Source: Planctomycetaceae bacterium (GTDB lineage Bacteria > Planctomycetota > Planctomycetia > Pirellulales > PNKZ01). From it: a stretch of DNA of 64,000 nt. The position numbers and the translations under genes are program-made. Where the stretch lies: positions 1-64,000 of the forward strand of contig JAEUIN010000248.1 in assembly GCA_016793115.1 (NCBI GenBank). Direction: 5' to 3'. Of this stretch, positions 56,199 to 64,000 are shown piece after piece (position 1 is the stretch's first letter; each line of letters starts with the position of its first letter). Below the pieces are notes generated by a model. It did not search any database, was not told where the DNA came from, and worked only from the letters and a program-made list of their open reading frames with translations.

Positions 56199-57389
56199 AT
56201 GAAGATTCTCGTCGCCAATCTCGGCAGCACGAGTTTTAAGTATCGCTTGTTCGACATGAACGATGAACGGCAACTGGCCCGCGGCGGCACCGAGCGAATC
56301 GGCGGCGCGGAGAGCAAGTGCTTCGTCGAGATCGGCGGCAAGCGGCGCGAACTTGTTGCGCAGGTGCCCGACCATGCGGTCGCGGTGCGGCTTTGCTTAG
56401 AGCAACTGACGGACCCTGCGGACGGTTGCTTGAAGAGCGGCGACGAGGTGGCGGCGATCGGCTTTAAAGCCGTGCACGGCGGTCGGTACTCTGGCGCGCA
56501 ACGCGTCACGTCCGACGTCCTCGCGGCGATGGAGGAGATGAGTCGGGTCGCACCGGCGCACAATCCTCCGTACATCAAAGCGATGCGGTTGTTGAACGAG
56601 AAGCTGCCGGAAATTCCCTTGGTGGCGGCCTTTGAAACGGGCTTTCACCAGACGATTCCCGATCGCAATAAGTTCTACGCCGTGCCGTATGAGTGGGCCG
56701 AGAAATTCTCGATTCGTCGCTGGGGGTTTCACGGCGCAAGCCACCGCTATATCGGCGGTCGGTGCGCCGAGTTGCTTGGGCGAAAGGATCTCCGGGTGAT
56801 TTCCTGCCATCTGGGCGGTTCTAACTCGCTTTGTGCGATCAAGAACGGCCGCAGCGTGGCGACAAGTTTAGGGATGAGTCCGCAGACTGGACTGTTACAC
56901 AACAATCGAGTCGGCGACTTTGATCCGTTCGCGCTGCCGGTCGTGATGCAGAGGACGGGCAAGTCGCTGGAACAAGTGCTCGACGACTTGGCCGAACGGA
57001 GCGGTCTGCTCGGCTTGAGCGGCGTCTCGGAAGACATCCGCGACGTCGAGACATCCGCCAATGAGGGGAACGCGCGAGCGCGACTGGCGCTCGACGTGTT
57101 CGTCGGCGGCATTCGGTCCTACTTGGGAGCATATCTCGTCGAACTTGGCGGCTGCGACGTGATCGCCTTCGCCGGGGGTATCGGCGAGAACGGCGCGATG
57201 ATCCGCAAGGAAGTCTGCGCCGGGCTGGAAGAACTGGGCATCAAGCTCGACGAAACGAAGAACGCCGGCGCGCGAACCGAGCAGCGGATCAGCGCCGACG
57301 ACAGCCGGACGCAAGTCTGGATCGTGCCGACGAACGAAGAGATCGTCGTCGCGCGATTGGCGAAGGAAACATTGGCGGGCGCGAAGTAA
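56199..57389 (+). CDS. acetate/propionate-kinase homologue, divergent
   Basis: 396 residues. ASKHA-fold carboxylate kinase expected to turn acyl-phosphate plus ADP into [37 protein letters not shown] and [12 protein letters not shown] are recognisable. However, the usual FDTAFHQ reads [10 protein letters not shown] (Asp to Glu at a residue linked to catalysis), and DTSMGFTPLEG with GTRSGDID reads [11 protein letters not shown] with NNRVGDFD. Arg and the late Glu are kept. Length is normal. This may mark a lactyl-phosphate-specific branch used in PVM compartments, or a weakened enzyme. RBS aggaga at 14-10 bases before the start. Confidence 0.85.
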   Translation: MKILVANLGSTSFKYRLFDMNDERQLARGGTERIGGAESKCFVEIGGKRRELVAQVPDHAVAVRLCLEQLTDPADGCLKSGDEVAAIGFKAVHGGRYSGAQRVTSDVLAAMEEMSRVAPAHNPPYIKAMRLLNEKLPEIPLVAAFETGFHQTIPDRNKFYAVPYEWAEKFSIRRWGFHGASHRYIGGRCAELLGRKDLRVISCHLGGSNSLCAIKNGRSVATSLGMSPQTGLLHNNRVGDFDPFALPVVMQRTGKSLEQVLDDLAERSGLLGLSGVSEDIRDVETSANEGNARARLALDVFVGGIRSYLGAYLVELGGCDVIAFAGGIGENGAMIRKEVCAGLEELGIKLDETKNAGARTEQRISADDSRTQVWIVPTNEEIVVARLAKETLAGAK

Positions 57390-57405
57390 CCGGAGACTTG
57401 AAACC

Positions 57406-57723
57406 ATGTTCGTCGCGAAAGTGACCGGTAGCGTCGTCGCCAGCACCAAAGTCGACTCGATGGTCGGGCACAAGCTTTTGATCGTCGAACCGTACCGGAT
57501 CGATCCGAGCGATCGGAAGCGGCTGGTGACGACGGGACGCACGTTCGTCGCGGTCGACACGATCGGCTCCGGCGAAGGGGAATACGTGTTGATCGTGCAA
57601 GGCTCCAGCGCGCGGCTCACGCCGGAAACGAAAACGTTACCGATCGACGCCGTGATTATCGGCATCGTCGACACGGTGCAACTCGACGGCGGCACCGTGT
57701 TCAACCGCAAAGACGCTTCATAG
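57406..57723 (+). CDS. BMC-P shell vertex protein 1 (EutN/CcmL)
   Basis: 105 residues, single EutN/CcmL domain: FVAKVTGSVVASTKVDSMVGHKLL, then AVDTIGSGEGEYVLIVQGSSAR and IDAVIIGIVDTVQLD. Forms pentamers that cap the shell corners. One of three in the operon. GGAG ribosome-binding site. Confidence 0.94.
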   Translation: MFVAKVTGSVVASTKVDSMVGHKLLIVEPYRIDPSDRKRLVTTGRTFVAVDTIGSGEGEYVLIVQGSSARLTPETKTLPIDAVIIGIVDTVQLDGGTVFNRKDAS

Positions 57724-57776
57724 GCGTTGCCGCACCGATTGAAAACTAAAACCAGGAACCGAAAGCTTCCGCAACT

Positions 57777-59282
57777 ATGCAAGCTACCGAAGATCTGATT
57801 CGTAACGTCGTGCAAGAAGTGCTCAAGAACTTGGGGACTTCGGGCCTCGGGGCTCGCGCGCATGCCGCGCCGAAGTCGTTTAACGGCCGGTTCGGCGTGT
57901 TCAACGACGTCGATGAAGCCGTGTCCGCGGCGAATGAAGCGTTCGAGAAACTCAGCGAGCGGACGATCGAAGATCGTAAGCGGATCATCGATCACATTCG
58001 GCGTATCTCGATCGACCAATGCGTCGAACTCGGCACCGCCGAGATGAACGAGACGAAAGTCGGCCGGCTTAAGCACAAGATCGAAAAGCTGCGCACGTTG
58101 GGCGAACGAACGCCGGGCGTCGAGTTCATGCGCAGCGAAGTTTTTAGCGGCGATAAAGGCCTCGCCGTCATCGAGCACGCGCCGTTCGGCGTTATCGGAT
58201 GCATCACGCCTATCACCCATTCGCTCCCGACGATCACGGGCAACGCGGTGAGCATGATCGCGGGCGGCAACACGCTCGTCGTGAACCCGCATCCGGGCGG
58301 CAAGAAAATCGCCGCCGAAGGCGTGCGCCGCTTCAATCAGGCGATTTACGACGATCTCGGGATCGACAACCTAATTTGCCTCATCGCCGAGCCGACTCTC
58401 GACAGCGCGAACGGCATCTTTAAGCATCGCGGCGTGAAGATGATCTGCGTGACCGGCGGGCCGGCCGTGGCCCGCGCCGCGCTCAATAGCGGTAAGCGGG
58501 CCGTCGTCGCCGGACCGGGCAATCCGCCGGTGGTCGTCGATGAAACGGCCGACTTGGATCGCGCCGCCAAGAGCATGATCACCGGCGCCGCCTACGATAA
58601 CAACTTGCTCTGCATCGCCGAAAAGGAAGTGTTCGTCGTCGAGAGCGTGTTCGACAAGCTGATGGACGCGATGGAGCGCGCCGGCGCGGTTCGCTTAAAC
58701 GCTCGCGAAGTCGAATCGCTGACTCGCGTCGCCATCACTTCAGTCGGCGAAGGAGAACACAAGCACGACGTGCCGGCCAAGGAGTTCCTTGGGCAAGATG
58801 CGGCCGTGTTGGCTCGCGGCATCGGTTTGAGCATGTCGAGCGAAGTGGAGTTGTTGTTCGGAGAGACCGACGAGTCAAACCCGTTCGTGCCCGTCGAGCA
58901 GATGATGCCGTTCCTGCCGTTTGTACGCTGCAAGAACGTCGACGAAGCCATCGCGAAGGCGAAGAAGCACGAACACGGCTTCCGTCACACCGCGATCATC
59001 CACTCCAACGACGTGCGCAACATGACGAAGATGGGGCGCGAAATGGACACCACGCTGTTCGTAAAGAACGGCCCGTGTATGGCGGCTCTCGGCTTGGGAG
59101 GTGAGGGCTACCTCTCGTTCTCGATCGCCACTCCGACGGGCGAAGGGGTCACGACGCCGCTGACTTTTACCCGCGAACGCCGCTGCTCGTTAATCGACGA
59201 TCTGCGGATTCTCGGCAAGGCGAAGCCGATGTCGGTGCTGGAAAAGCACGGCATCAGCGAAACCAAGGGACACACGCGGTAA
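57777..59282 (+). CDS. CoA-acylating aldehyde dehydrogenase, PduP-like
   Basis: 501 residues. Oxidises lactaldehyde to lactyl-CoA with NAD+ in the compartment lumen. Catalytic Cys in [12 protein letters not shown] at about residue 280, nucleotide motif [19 protein letters not shown], and C-terminal [19 protein letters not shown], as in PduP/EutE. The N-terminus [20 protein letters not shown] is an encapsulation peptide with a Gly/Ala linker. No ribosome-binding site: A/C-rich leader. Confidence 0.93.
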   Translation: MQATEDLIRNVVQEVLKNLGTSGLGARAHAAPKSFNGRFGVFNDVDEAVSAANEAFEKLSERTIEDRKRIIDHIRRISIDQCVELGTAEMNETKVGRLKHKIEKLRTLGERTPGVEFMRSEVFSGDKGLAVIEHAPFGVIGCITPITHSLPTITGNAVSMIAGGNTLVVNPHPGGKKIAAEGVRRFNQAIYDDLGIDNLICLIAEPTLDSANGIFKHRGVKMICVTGGPAVARAALNSGKRAVVAGPGNPPVVVDETADLDRAAKSMITGAAYDNNLLCIAEKEVFVVESVFDKLMDAMERAGAVRLNAREVESLTRVAITSVGEGEHKHDVPAKEFLGQDAAVLARGIGLSMSSEVELLFGETDESNPFVPVEQMMPFLPFVRCKNVDEAIAKAKKHEHGFRHTAIIHSNDVRNMTKMGREMDTTLFVKNGPCMAALGLGGEGYLSFSIATPTGEGVTTPLTFTRERRCSLIDDLRILGKAKPMSVLEKHGISETKGHTR

Positions 59283-59319
59283 TTTTCGATAAGTGAGAGC
59301 CCAAAACCGAAAACGATCC

Positions 59320-59580
59320 ATGCAACTCGCCCGCGTCGTCGGCACAACTACGAGCACGATCAAGCATCCGTCGATGAACGGCTGGAAGCTGTTGGTGGTG
59401 CAAATGCTTGCGGCCGACGGTAAGTCGCCCGACGGCGATCCGGTCATCACTATTGATAGCCTCGGTGCGGCCGTGGGGCAGACGGTGATCATCACGAGCG
59501 ACGGCAAAGGGACTCGCGATTTGATGAAGAATGACAACACGCCGGTGCGCTGGAGCGTACTGGGGATTGCTGACGAGTAA
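59320..59580 (+). CDS. BMC-P shell vertex protein 2
   Basis: 86 residues from ATG 59320 (a GTG nine codons upstream is less likely). EutN/CcmL domain: LARVVGTTTSTIKHPSMNGW, ITIDSLGAAVGQTVIITSDG and WSVLGIAD. A/C-rich leader without a ribosome-binding site. Confidence 0.93.
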   Translation: MQLARVVGTTTSTIKHPSMNGWKLLVVQMLAADGKSPDGDPVITIDSLGAAVGQTVIITSDGKGTRDLMKNDNTPVRWSVLGIADE

Positions 59581-59595
59581 GGAAGCGCGGAGACC

Positions 59596-60342
59596 ATGGA
59601 ACTTTCGGCCGTCGAAATCGAACGCTTGGTGCGCGACGTGATGTCGCGATTGCAGGCCGACGCCGCTTCGCCGCCGAAAGCAAACGAGAACAATGCGGGT
59701 GCTCTTCTCTCCGCCGGAGAGAAGGTATCTCCAGGCCGGGTGAAAGGGCTGCAGTCCATCGCGGGCTCCGTCATCTCGCTGGCCGACGTGGAAGGCAAAT
59801 TGACGGACGTCACGACGCTCGCCGTAGGGCCGCGAGCAGTGGTGACGCCGGCGGTTCGCGACTTGCTGCGGCAACGCAAGATTGAACTGGTGCGCGACGG
59901 AGCGGTCGCGCGGAGGAATGCAAGTAACGACGTCGCGACGAAGCCGAACGTCGCCGTTGCCGTCGCCGCGAAGCAATATGCGGCCGGCCGGTTGGTGGAG
60001 CGGTTGCGTCGCGACGGATACGCGGTCCAACAACTCGCACAGGTGGGGCTCGCCGCGGCGGTACGAGAACTAGGCGACGAGGCGGTGAAAGGCGGAATGC
60101 GAGGATTGCTGATTGCAGACGAGGCGGAGGTCGCGGTGATCGCTCTTAATCGAGCACGGGGCGTGCGCGCGATCGCAGGGGAAGACGCTACGGCGGTCGC
60201 CCGCGCGACCGGCTCGGTGGGCGCCAACGTGCTGGTCGTCGATCCGCGGCGTAAGAACGACTTCCTGATCGAACGCTTGACGAAAGCCTGGCTGACGGCG
60301 AAGTCGACGGCGTGCCCCGCAACATTGGAACTTTTACGGTAA
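59596..60342 (+). CDS. BMC-associated protein with RpiB-like C-terminal domain
   Basis: 248 residues. The N-terminus LSAVEIERLVRDVMSRLQAD is an amphipathic helix like the encapsulation peptides of its neighbours. A middle motif AVVTPAVRDLLRQRKIELV recalls segments in EutQ/EutT-type BMC proteins. Residues 120-245 resemble the ribose-5-phosphate isomerase B (RpiB/LacA) fold: AKQYAAGRLVERLRRDGY, GLLIADEAEVAVIALNRARG, VRAIAGEDATAVARATGS and ANVLVVDP, with the C-terminal IERLTKAWL helix. The catalytic Cys of RpiB is absent (ADEAEVAV in place of a GSGxG-type loop), so isomerase activity is doubtful. aaggaag ribosome-binding site. Confidence 0.65.
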   Translation: MELSAVEIERLVRDVMSRLQADAASPPKANENNAGALLSAGEKVSPGRVKGLQSIAGSVISLADVEGKLTDVTTLAVGPRAVVTPAVRDLLRQRKIELVRDGAVARRNASNDVATKPNVAVAVAAKQYAAGRLVERLRRDGYAVQQLAQVGLAAAVRELGDEAVKGGMRGLLIADEAEVAVIALNRARGVRAIAGEDATAVARATGSVGANVLVVDPRRKNDFLIERLTKAWLTAKSTACPATLELLR

Positions 60343-60356
60343 CAAACGACACAACC

Positions 60357-60644
60357 ATGCGAATCGGCACCGTGATCGGCACTGTGACGCTGAGCGAGAG
60401 GCATCCGAGCCTGATGGGCGGGAGCTATCGTTTGGTGGTGCCGTTATCGCTCGACAACCTGACCGGCAAGGCGGATGCGACGGCGGAAGAGCTCGTCGTA
60501 TACGACGAACTTGGTGCAGGCGCGGGAACGACGATCGCCTTTAGCGAAGGCGTGGAAGCGGCGCAGCCGTTTTTTCCCAACTATAAACCGCTCGACGCTT
60601 ACAACGCGGCGATCTTGGACCGCATCGACATCCCAAAACAGTAA
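60357..60644 (+). CDS. BMC-P shell vertex protein 3
   Basis: 95 residues from ATG 60357. EutN/CcmL features RIGTVIGTVTLSERHPSLMG and LVVYDELGAGAGTTIAFSEG are present; the C-terminal FFPNYKPLDAYNAAILD is longer than in the other two. Its leader (caaacgacacaacc) lacks a ribosome-binding site. Confidence 0.9.
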   Translation: MRIGTVIGTVTLSERHPSLMGGSYRLVVPLSLDNLTGKADATAEELVVYDELGAGAGTTIAFSEGVEAAQPFFPNYKPLDAYNAAILDRIDIPKQ

Positions 60645-60722
60645 CCCACGTGACGCCCTCGTCGACAAGCGGCGCGACGAAATCGAACCAACTGACAACC
60701 GACTCCCGGCAACTGAAAAAAC

Positions 60723-61643
<921 letters not shown>

Positions 61644-61692
61644 TCGTCGGCGGCAAGCGTTCAATCAACCATCAGCTCATTACGAATTACCT

Positions 61693-62634
61693 ATGAAAGT
61701 TAGCATCATCGGCGGCGCAGGCTTGGTCGGCTCGTGCACTGCGTTCGCTTTGCAAACCGGCAAGGTCGTGCGTGAAATCGCGTTGCTCGACGTCAACGCC
61801 GACGCCGTCGGCGGCCAGGCGCTCGATCTGCTCCACGGCGCCACGCTCATGGCCGATCAGAAAATTTCAGCCGGCGGTTACGAACACATTCCGTCGAGCG
61901 ACGTGATCTGCATCACGGCCGGTTTGCGGCGTAAGCCCGACGAAAGCCGGCTCGATCTGATCAATCGCAACACCGACTTGTTCGTCGGCATCCTCGGTGA
62001 GATTCAAAAGGTCGGCTACAAGCCGGACGCCGTCGTCGTCGTCGTCTCGAACCCGGTCGACATTCTCACCTACGTCGCCGCGCAGCGTTTAAAGCTGCCG
62101 CCGTCGCAAGTGCTCGGTCTCGGCACGGTGCTCGACACGATTCGCTTCCGCAGCCTTATCGCCGACAAGCTCGACGCCGCCCCGACGCAGGTGTCCGCTC
62201 TCATTCTCGGCGAACACGGCGACAGCATGGTCCCGATCTGGTCGAGCGCCACCGTCGGCGGCTTGCCGCTGGAAAAATATCCGGGTTGGCAACCTCGCCT
62301 CGCCGACGAATTGTTCACACGCACCAAGGGCTCCGGCGCGGAAGTCATTAAGAAAAAGGGCGGGGCGGGCTTCGCCGTCGGCCTCGCGATTCAGGAAGTG
62401 ATCGAAGCCGTGGCGCTCGATCGCCGCTGCGTGCTTCCGGTCTCAAGCGTGCAAAGCGGCTGCTACGGTATTCGCGACATCGCGATTTCCGTGCCGACCA
62501 CGGTCGGCCGCAAAGGTCGCCTCGCCACGCACGAAATCGAACTCTGGCCGAAGGAAGTACAAGGCCTGAAACGCAGCGCTCAAGCGTTGAAGGAAACTCA
62601 AGACGTCGTCATGGCTCGCATCGGCGGGCGGTAA
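61693..62634 (+). CDS. lactate/malate dehydrogenase family oxidoreductase
   Basis: 313 residues from ATG 61693. NAD-binding GGAGLVGSCTAFAL, ITAGLRRKPDESRLDL (substrate loop), VVVSNPVDILTY, and the catalytic GEHGDSMVPIWS. The residue at the position that is Gln in lactate and Arg in malate dehydrogenases is Arg (LRRKP), so the specificity is more malate-like. In the PVM pathway it would regenerate NAD+, perhaps acting on lactaldehyde or pyruvate. No encapsulation peptide is obvious. Confidence 0.88.
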   Translation: MKVSIIGGAGLVGSCTAFALQTGKVVREIALLDVNADAVGGQALDLLHGATLMADQKISAGGYEHIPSSDVICITAGLRRKPDESRLDLINRNTDLFVGILGEIQKVGYKPDAVVVVVSNPVDILTYVAAQRLKLPPSQVLGLGTVLDTIRFRSLIADKLDAAPTQVSALILGEHGDSMVPIWSSATVGGLPLEKYPGWQPRLADELFTRTKGSGAEVIKKKGGAGFAVGLAIQEVIEAVALDRRCVLPVSSVQSGCYGIRDIAISVPTTVGRKGRLATHEIELWPKEVQGLKRSAQALKETQDVVMARIGGR

Positions 62635-62638
62635 CGCA

Positions 62639-63949
62639 ATGCAAAAATCTCTCGATCAAAAACTTGCCGCCATTCACGCCGATCCGTCGGGTTGTCGCGA
62701 GTTCATCATCGCCGACGCCAAAGACGCCGACATGGCGTTCGGCATGGCGTCGGCCGGAGAAACTTTGCCCGACGCCCACGGCCGGACGCGCTTCAAGACG
62801 TTGGCCGAATATCGCGAGCAGATTCGCCAAATCGTACGGCAAGGCAAGGTCGACATCATGCTGATGTCGGCGAGCAACAACGACATCCTCAACAACCAAG
62901 AGCGGTTGTTCGACAACTCGCACATCACACCGGCCGCGCGGGCCAACGACACGACCGACGTCTGGGTCGCTCGCGGCAATGGCTACATCCAGCAGCCGTC
63001 GCTGCCATTCCGCTCCGCGTCGCTCGATCACATTCAGGGCGGCCGCATCGACTGCACCGACGCCGAACGCAGACGCGGCACGAATCTCGGCCTCTACAGC
63101 ATCACGTTCAACAACCGACTCGATCTCGATAAGCTTGCTCTCGAACGCTACGCGGAGTTTCGCGCCGAGGCCGAACGCAAAGGCTTCCGCCACTTCTTGG
63201 AAGTGTTCGACCCGAACGCGCCGGAAGGGCTCACGCCCGAAGCGACGCCCGGATTCATCAACGATTGCATTGCACGGACCCTCGCCGGCGTGGCCTACGC
63301 CGGGCGGCCGATCTTCTTGAAGGTCGTTTATCACGGCCCCAAGGCGATGGAAGAACTCGTCGCGTACGATCCGCATCTCGTCGTCGGCATTCTCGGCGGC
63401 GGCTCCGGCACGACGTACGACGCCTTCAAACTGATCGCCGAAGCGCAGAAATACGGCGCCCGCGTGGCGCTCTACGGCCGCAAAATCAACCATGCCGAGA
63501 ATCAACTCGCATTCGTCGAGTTTCTGCGGCTGATCGCCGACGGAGTCATTTCGCCCGAAGAAGCCGTGCGAGCCTACCACGGGGTGCTCGCAAAGATGGG
63601 TATCAAACCGCACCGCAAACTCGACGACGATCTGCAACTGCAGACCGCGGTGATGAGCTACGGCGGCGGTTCCACCGCGAGCGTACCGGCCGCAATTCCC
63701 GCTGCGGAAAAGAAGCCGATCACGATCGGCTCGGCCGGGCCCGCTACGGCCGCCGCCGGTTCGTCGGCCAACTCGTGCGGCTGTCCGACCAAGAAGACGG
63801 CCGACGCCCCAAAAGCCGGCGGTTGCGGCTGCGGCTGCTCAGGTAAGAAGGATTCGGCGGCGAAAGTGAAGTCAGTCGCCGAAATGACACAAGCCGAGAA
63901 GCTCGCCTACAACCAAGCGAAGCGCGACAAGATGTTCGGTAAGTTTTAG
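62639..63949 (+). CDS. TIM-barrel-like protein with Cys-rich tail, BMC-associated
   Basis: 436 residues, five bases after the dehydrogenase. Residues 1-340 look like an aldolase-type TIM barrel: FIIADAKDADMAFGM, VDIMLMSASNNDILN, FRHFLEVFDPNAPEG, RPIFLKVVYHGPKAM, HLVVGILGGGSGTTYDAF and ARVALYGRKINHAENQ. The Lys in FLKVVYHG might form a Schiff base as in class I aldolases. After an Ala/Pro linker comes CGCPTKKTADAPKAGGCGCG and CSGKK, six Cys in CxC pairs, then a C-terminal helix EMTQAEKLAYNQAKRDKMF that may be an encapsulation or localisation element. No annotation is certain. Confidence 0.7.
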   Translation: MQKSLDQKLAAIHADPSGCREFIIADAKDADMAFGMASAGETLPDAHGRTRFKTLAEYREQIRQIVRQGKVDIMLMSASNNDILNNQERLFDNSHITPAARANDTTDVWVARGNGYIQQPSLPFRSASLDHIQGGRIDCTDAERRRGTNLGLYSITFNNRLDLDKLALERYAEFRAEAERKGFRHFLEVFDPNAPEGLTPEATPGFINDCIARTLAGVAYAGRPIFLKVVYHGPKAMEELVAYDPHLVVGILGGGSGTTYDAFKLIAEAQKYGARVALYGRKINHAENQLAFVEFLRLIADGVISPEEAVRAYHGVLAKMGIKPHRKLDDDLQLQTAVMSYGGGSTASVPAAIPAAEKKPITIGSAGPATAAAGSSANSCGCPTKKTADAPKAGGCGCGCSGKKDSAAKVKSVAEMTQAEKLAYNQAKRDKMFGKF

Positions 63950-63952
63950 TAT

Positions 63953-63980
63953 GAGCGGCGGAGGCGTCCCCGCCGCTCTT
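63953..63980 (+). terminator. hairpin after the microcompartment operon
   Basis: Stem gagcggcgg/ccgccgctc with an 8-base loop, three bases after the last stop codon, followed by only a short tt. A plausible end of the operon transcript. Confidence 0.5.
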
Positions 63981-64000
63981 GCAATTCCGCTAATAGCCGC

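Overview
The window reads as chromosome of a planctomycete, probably of the Pirellulales type (inference). The evidence is a planctomycete-verrucomicrobial (PVM-type) bacterial microcompartment locus, a PVC-type heme-binding CxxCH protein, a two-domain acetylxylan-esterase-like hydrolase with a twin-arginine leader, PQQ-propeller and squalene-cyclase-like repeat proteins, futalosine-pathway menaquinone genes, and high GC (60-65%) with dispersed short palindromic repeats.

Layout. 1-2930 is a decayed accessory stretch: two transposase fragments, dispersed repeats, a frameshifted toxin-like gene coupled to a small acidic partner, a small membrane protein and a perfect 27-bp inverted repeat. 2931-6901 (minus): secreted hydrolase, cysK, universal stress protein. 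7191-14418 (plus): a Fis-type regulator with a degenerate receiver, a PhoB/PhoR-like two-component pair, a secreted planctomycete protein, a PQQ propeller protein and aroA. 14488-16869: small hypotheticals and a cyclophilin lipoprotein. 17100-18990: mqnA-mqnC (menaquinone). 19070-22134: NatA-like ATPase plus a permease fused to a CPBP protease. 22215-23493: TatD nuclease and a small helical protein.

23520-35979 (minus) encodes respiratory complex I in transcription order I-(DUF2203)-A-C-D-H-J-K-L-M-N. nuoB, nuoE, nuoF and nuoG are absent from the cluster, and several membrane subunits are enlarged, with His-rich loops in NuoL and NuoN. 36841-42284: csrA, tRNA-Glu, hemH, a frameshifted dinB-like gene, a large membrane-anchored protein with a Pro/Tyr/Gln-rich N-terminus, and an initiator tRNA. 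42808-53589: carbonic-anhydrase-like protein, PVC cytochrome, cyclase, thioesterase, acidic protein, TPR protein, ileS, purN and a GNAT acetyltransferase.

53793-63949 is a complete PVM-type microcompartment operon behind a DeoR regulator: PduL, two BMC-H, a divergent acetate-kinase homologue, three BMC-P, CoA-acylating aldehyde dehydrogenase, an RpiB-like protein, class II aldolase, malate/lactate-type dehydrogenase and a TIM-barrel-like protein with a Cys-rich tail. By analogy with the characterised Planctopirus limnophila locus, aldolase cleavage of fuculose- or rhamnulose-1-phosphate gives lactaldehyde. PduP-like dehydrogenase and PduL convert it to lactyl-phosphate, the kinase recovers ATP, and the NAD-dependent dehydrogenase regenerates NAD+. 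The less expected parts of this locus (RpiB-like protein, kinase with altered catalytic motifs, Lys-rich BMC-H extension, Cys-rich last gene) are the best candidates for undescribed biology here.
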